A stretch of DNA of 64,000 bases from Spisula solida (taxonomy: Eukaryota; Mollusca; Bivalvia; Venerida; Mactridae), in the NCBI GenBank assembly GCA_947247005.1, contig OX365947.1, positions 35,048,760 to 35,112,759 of the forward strand, given 5' to 3'. The first letter of the stretch is position 1. Each line of letters starts with the position of its first letter. The notes below the pieces were generated by a model, which was given only the letters and a program-made list of their open reading frames with translations, searched no databases and had not been told where the DNA came from. Positions 58,407-64,000 of this stretch are shown piece after piece. The position numbers were made by a program, and so were the translations under genes.

Positions 58407-60292
58407 AAGTACATATATAATTTGAATAAACACGTTCACAAGTTGTTTCTAAGATTGGAGATAGTGACCTACTTCGGACCCCCACATAACCCAGTTTAGA
58501 ACTACCTAGATTTAATAGTGACGAACATTCTGACCACGTATGTCCTTTAGTATGTTCACATCCTGGACTAAGAGCGATCACAAAAGCTCACAGGTAAGCT
58601 AAAGAGAAAGATTGTGCTCAGAAGGCTGATGATGTAAGGGAAACAACTCTTGTTTTGTTAGACTTTTAGTGTAAGCGGGGTCAATTTGTATCTGTAGTAC
58701 CCTCGTATAACATTTAGTGGTATCCGAAAACACTTATTTACACGTTTAATGTACCGCTCTTCATCTTATGGACATAAATGTATATAGAGCTTCAGAGGAG
58801 CAGATATCATTCCATATACTGCAAATATGTCCCAATCTGAAAGCTGCACAAAATGTTTAGCCCACAGACATATCCTTCGAGACCAAGCAGTTGAGAGGTG
58901 TATTTCATCACCACATACAAACTGAAGATATAAAGGGCCATAGAAGATGGAACGCGGAAGATGAAACAATTAATCAACAAGAACATTGTCGTTATAGTAA
59001 CATATTAATAAGTTGTAAGCAGGTATAGTTTATCCATCTATTTAATCGAAGTCATTGTATTATTTCAAGTTACAAATTTTGTATGCGTTACATTATCAAT
59101 AGTTAACTAGAATTATCACAGTCGTGACCAGGGCCCCGTGGTAGCATGTCGGGAGAGGAGGGGAGAAAATTGTAGAAGTATAGTGGGGTTGCATAATAAA
59201 AGTGACCTTAGTTGCAATTTTCTGTACTAATAGACACCATAATAAATTTGTATCTCACAATTTCTTTTATTTTGAAGCCTGAAATAAATAAAGTAATGCA
59301 TTTCCTTTTAAAATTTGAATTCTAAAACTTCCTTCATGTTTCATTGACATTGCCCTGTTCCTACATCATCCCGATTGGTAAATATGGAGTGCAAGATGTG
59401 TATATACACAACAGAACTACATTAAAATATTTGTTTGGTGTGCAAACAAGAATCAATCAAAATTTATTAAAGCTAGAGTTGTTGCCCTTTGCTACAAATA
59501 TGTATTTTATTGTTTATGCTCCACAGCATGTAATTACTGTCGTAGTCAATACCTGTAAGTATAGCAAGTTTCATTTCAAAATCTAGAACGGTTTTTGAAC
59601 CATAGACAATGTTAAAGTTAGTCAAATTTTATAAAAGCCAGAATAGTTGTTCTTTGCTACAGATATGTGTAGTATCACTGTCAATAAGTATTTAGTGCGC
59701 CCAGGATAATGTGAAAGGCGGGACGATTTGGTATATATTCCACAAACTTTAAGGTGGATTACAATTATGTGCATCATTATCAGTGCTTTTTAAGTACGAC
59801 ACTGACCGTATCTGTTTAAGTGATTTGTAAAACCAATTTTGCCACAGTTGACCAAACCGATTAATGTTTGTAACTATCACATTATCCTGGGCGGACTATA
59901 GCAAGCTTCACTTGAATATGTATTATGGTTTTGAAGTTATGACGTTAAATAGATGAAAAAGTACCAAATTGGAATTTAACAAAGGGCCATAATTCTTCCA
60001 ATATAGCAGCTAGAGTTATGTAACTTGACATAAAATAGTGTACTATTGTTGTGAGCTTATGCGTAATGTTTGTAGGTAATGACTTCAACGCGATGCAAGT
60101 AATTAAAAAAAAAGAAAATGAGGAAAATTTGAAATTTACAAAGGGCCATAAGTCTTCCAATATTAAAGTTAGAGTTATGTAACTTGTCATAACATAGCAT
60201 TCTGTTGTCATGAACTTTAAAGTTGATACCTACAACGGTTTGCAAGTTTTTAAGAGTAAAACATGAAAAATTTGGACGGACGGACGAACCAG

Positions 60293-60747
60293 GGTACTGT
60301 TTTATCAAAGCATTTACGCTAGCGTAACTCTAGTCTTCCGTAAATATTGCGTACGTCGATAATATTTGCGCAAATGCGTTTTACTAAGATATTTTTTCTC
60401 ATGTTTTGTCGTAAGTATTGGCGTAATTCTACGCAAGGTCGAAGTAAGCGTAAATAGCAAATATGAACGTAGTGAGGAGTTTTTGCCACGCACTGTTGAT
60501 TTTTGACCGTCACTTGTTGTTATAGACCGTGATTAGTAATATAATCATGTTTAATCATCAAAACTTATCGAACTTTTATGTATATCTATTCACTCTGGTT
60601 CCCGTTATATTGGTAATATTGTGGCCCGGTCTACGTTCAATATTCAATATTTTTACGTAAATGTATGCAACAACTTGCGATCGATTAGTAAAACACACAT
60701 ATGCGTAAACTTACGCGACATTTACGCAATGTTAGTAAAACAGTACC
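60293..60747. mobile_element. MITE-like element with GGTACTGTTTTA ends
   Basis: ggtactgttttatcaaagca and its partner ending gttagtaaaacagtacc are inverted termini. Subterminal 'tttacgc' and 'gcgtaa' words repeat many times in both orientations. About 455 bases, no transposase frame. Confidence 0.75.
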
Positions 60748-61814
60748 AAGGTGATTACTATAGGGCGCCTAAAGTTTTGCGGGGTCCTAATTAAGTATGA
60801 TATCCAACGGCATGCATCCTAGAGAAACGTAAAAAAAACAAGCATACGAAGGGTTATGTTTTATAACAAAAATAAGCAATAAGTGCCTGAATACATAACT
60901 TTATTACACTTAATATACCAGAGCACATAAAAAAATGATATATTGAGCAATAGAATTAGGGACAAAGTGGTCCTATATCGCTCACCTTAACACTTGTACC
61001 AGCCTTCATAATGAATAAAATCCAGGACCTATTACTGTTTAGCGGGTTAATTCTGCGATTTTTCTGTTTTCTGCGGTTTGAGGCTGTGACCTAGTTTTGA
61101 TCCAACATGGTCCAATTTTGAACTTAATCTAGATTTTGTTGAGATGATCATTGTCACCGAGTTTCATAAGTATTATATAAAAAGTGTGACCTCTAGTGTC
61201 TACACAAGCAAATTATGGTCAGACGACGGATGGACGACGGACAAAGATTGATCCCAAAAGTTCCCTTGTCACCTTCACAAGTAACTGTATCATTGATAAA
61301 GAGTATAAAATTATTTTGTTTATAAACATTTTTTTACTCTTATCAATGATGTATACAGTTACCTGTGGTCACTTTGACAGGTGAGCTAAACATACACAAT
61401 TATGTAAGATATGTAAGGTAAGAATGACGCATGACATACGGATAATCATAAAGAAAAGATAGAATCTACATGCATACTCAAATATGAACACAGAGAAAAC
61501 ATTTTACAGTCGTCCAATCATGTGGAGAATGTCCAATTGTATAATCGTGAACGTAGTTTGTAAGACACGTATAAACCCATAACAAACAAATTGTAAACAA
61601 TGTTTAAGGTCATGGCGACATTGACGTACTGCTATCAACATCAATTGGGGTCAACTATTTGTGTTTACCATCTACTCTTAAAAGTTTGAAGATCCTGTGT
61701 GCCAAACCTTTTTTGAGTAATGGATCGGAAACCATTTGGTCTATTCATACAAGGCCACTGAAAATCAATATTGAGTGCTCATCTACTTTTGATAATCAAA
61801 AAGATAATATTTAG

Positions 61815-62440
61815 TCGGACAGGGAAGGCCACACTAAGCTCAACCCGCCGAGCACAAAAACTTTTATAAAACCCTACAATGCACAATGACAGACACACGA
61901 CCGAAAATGATTCGCCCAAGTCCCAGCAGTCGCAAAGCTGAATGACCTAGTTTTAACAATCAAAAAGCTGAATACTAAGCTGAATGACCTAGTTTCAACA
62001 GTTAGACCGCTGTAATACCTAGTTTTAGCTGTCTAAAATCCAAAAAATAACAATAACAGTATTAAAAACTGAATGCCAAGGTTTCAGCTGTATGACCTTG
62101 TTTCAGCAACAAAACGCTGAAAGCCCCAGGCGGATTACCTAGATTCAATGCCTAAGTTAAATGACCCAGCCCCAACAAGCAGAGCACAAAAGCTGAACTA
62201 CCTAGACCTAATAAGCTGAATGCCCCCAGCCGAATGACCCACTTCATACAATTAGTTTGCCCACGTTGAATAACTACTTTTCGACAGCAAAAAGGCCGAA
62301 ACACCTAGTCTTAGCTGTCCGAAGTCCTAAAAGGTAAAAGAACTACTGTATTAAAAAGTGAATTGCACCTGAATGACCTAGTTTCAGCAATAAAAAAGCC
62401 GAAAGCCCCAGCTGTATGACCTAGTTTCACCAAGTTAAAA
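61815..62440 (+). repeat. 'GGACAGGGAAGGCAGCACTC' family with 'GCTGAATGACCTAG' array, second copy
   Basis: agtcggacagggaaggccac, then 'caacccgccgagcacaaaaa', then many units of 'agctgaatgacctagtttcaac'. Same architecture as 57,276-57,855. Confidence 0.75.
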
Positions 62441-62810
62441 CATCAATGTAAACTTTGAGAATCCTATTGTCAAGCGTTCTTGGGTTTTTAAGACAGACAC
62501 CATTTTGATCTAGCGACAGGCCGACCGGTTTTGGAACGAACACCATATTGATCTACCGACAGACTGACCGACATGAGCAAAGCAATACACGTACTATGTG
62601 ATCTACTTAAGTATAATTATTAAGTATGACCAAAGAAGCGCAGAGAGCGGTCTACCCGTTGTACGTAAACTGGTATAAATATACCTGTATATTAATGAGC
62701 AACAAATATATACTATAGCTACTGAGCATATTGTATTAAATAAGAACACGTGAATCACACGACTAACTTGTATATTACCCTGCAATCATACATACATTTG
62801 TGTATAACAT

Positions 62811-62850
62811 ACGAGGGCTGTCCGGAGAGTTAAGATAGTGTGTCTTTAAT
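62811..62850 (+). mobile_element. Possible mariner end
   Basis: After TA, cgagggctgtccggagagtt resembles the terminal repeat of many mariner elements, which often begin with a CGAGGG-type word and a G/T-rich continuation. No opposite end or transposase frame is visible in the remaining 1.1 kb. It is a solo end or truncated copy. Confidence 0.4.
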
Positions 62851-63884
62851 AAAAGATGTATCCGAAATTTTGATATGTTCGAGTGTTAAGGAGTATCGCG
62901 CTTACAAGTGCGCATGCGCGGAAATTTAAAATTCGATTTGACAGTGATAAATAAGAACAAACATAAAATTTAGTTACAATGAGGGCATATAAAGTAAATA
63001 AATGATAATAAAAAATAATGGTGGTGCACAATGTTCATTTTGTGATGTAATTTATTACAAAAATATAACAAAAATCATAAAATAAATAATTTTGTTGGTG
63101 TATGCAAAACATAAATAGAACGAACACAAGAAATTGGTAGGTCATTTGAAAACCGTGCATCTCTAAACAATCATTGATACGATTTCAATGTGGTTGTAAA
63201 ATACTTTTCTGTCATTTTAAAGTGTTTCAGAGAAAATTCGATCGTTAGATAAAGGGCATGTGTACCACCTCAAATTAAAACCACATATATACCATAGTTA
63301 TTTGGACGTCAATATTATGTTGATATAGTATAATGTATAGTATATCGTACACGCATTAGAATCTGAATATTTTGCGAACAGTTTAGGAGCAATGCTTGTC
63401 CCAGGATCTCACGATCCAATGTTTTTATCATGATATATTAAACTACAGGTAACTTCTTGCCTACCAAAGTGATTTTATCTCATATAAATTAATAAATAAT
63501 ATTTTAATGAACCGATTCCTAAAATTCGCACTTTTCGTTTATAAGTTTAAATGTTTTAACCCCAACAATAGCATTTCACAAGCTAGTGTCGAACCAGAAC
63601 TTGAGTATGTTGTAAGTCGCCAACAATGGGATATGATTCAACCATGATAATGTAAGTGTATTGTGTTACCTGAGCAAAATGGTTAATAATATTATCCTGC
63701 ACTGTAATAATTGCACTCATTCCTTCGAAAATTAAGACACACCCCATCAATTAGCATCGGATTTAGCCACACCGCCTCAGTCAATATCAATGTAAATTGC
63801 CGTAGCCATGAAATAAACATGTAAAATCGACCTCAGTGATTGCAAAATAGACACGTCTAAACCTTATTAATGGCTGCATAACTA
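62851..63884. other. No gene recognised; stray foldback unit
   Basis: AT-rich. 63,510-63,580 (accgattcctaaaattcgca followed by 'cttttcgtttataagtttaaatg') matches one ~170-base unit of the foldback at 38.4-43.0 kb. No other structure. Confidence 0.5.
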
Positions 63885-64000
63885 CAGTAAAACCTCGATA
63901 AGACGAGCATCGTTATTACGAGAATCCGGCCTATGTCGAGTTAATTTCAAAGTCCCGGTGAATTTGCTCTATGTTGTATATTAATTAATAGACTTCGGAT
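63885..64000 (+). mobile_element. Left end of a pogo-like DNA transposon, cut by the window
   Basis: After a TA dinucleotide the sequence reads cagtaaaacctcgataagac. This matches the CAGT-A-AAACCTCG-type terminus of pogo/Tigger-related Tc1/mariner elements. The body continues past the window. Confidence 0.55.

Larger units (their letters stand above)
58600..62800 (+). repeat. Second copy of the duplicated, rearranged segment
   Basis: Counterpart of 23,890-26,660, with block order changed: 58,610-59,080, 59,107-59,380, 60,790-61,540, 62,680-62,790. Between blocks lie 'gggccataattcttccaatat' repeats (59,600-60,290), an inverted-repeat element (60,293-60,747), 'gacctag' text (61,000-61,390) and a family element (61,815-62,440). 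No gene recognised. Confidence 0.65.

Overview
This is eukaryotic, intron-bearing, AT-rich DNA packed with decayed transposable elements and short tandem arrays. Most open frames look like chance. The repeat types (arrays of 'gacctagt'/'gtgaccttgacc' units, tRNA-headed SINEs, many terminal-inverted-repeat elements, LINE fragments) suggest a bivalve mollusc. That is a judgement from general style, not a database match.

The one convincing protein-coding locus lies on the minus strand, from at least 45.0 kb down to 27.8 kb, with further candidate pieces up to 49.0 kb. Its exons encode, N- to C-terminal, a string of immunoglobulin (Ig) domains, one fibronectin type III (FN3)-like domain and one transmembrane segment. 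Every confident exon has AG/GT borders. Ig domains are either one phase 1-1 exon or two exons, split in phase 0 or phase 1. The layout fits a cell-surface Ig-superfamily adhesion or recognition receptor. The first exons, signal peptide, full cytoplasmic tail and half of one Ig domain were not found. One Ig exon (36.5-36.7 kb) has a phase that does not fit its neighbour, so a domain may be decaying or alternatively spliced.

0-11 kb: no gene; a jockey/CR1-like reverse transcriptase remnant at 2.0-2.7 kb and several terminal-inverted-repeat elements. 11.0-12.8 kb: left arm of a long inverted repeat. 12.9-14.1 kb: 5'-truncated LINE. 14-27 kb: small elements, a 1.25 kb repeat (21.2 kb), a 38-bp minisatellite (24.7 kb) and a segment duplicated at 58.6-62.8 kb. 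27.8-49 kb: the Ig gene. Its largest intron holds a composite of inverted ~170-bp arrays (38.4-43.0 kb). 49-52 kb: repeat elements. 52.3-55.8 kb: right arm of the long inverted repeat. 56-64 kb: repeat arrays and element ends.

The most striking structure is the pair of inverted arms, 39.5 kb apart, flanking the Ig gene. Outside them lies a second inverted pair (5.9 and 57.9 kb) with nearly the same centre. All calls are by eye; no alignment or search was run.
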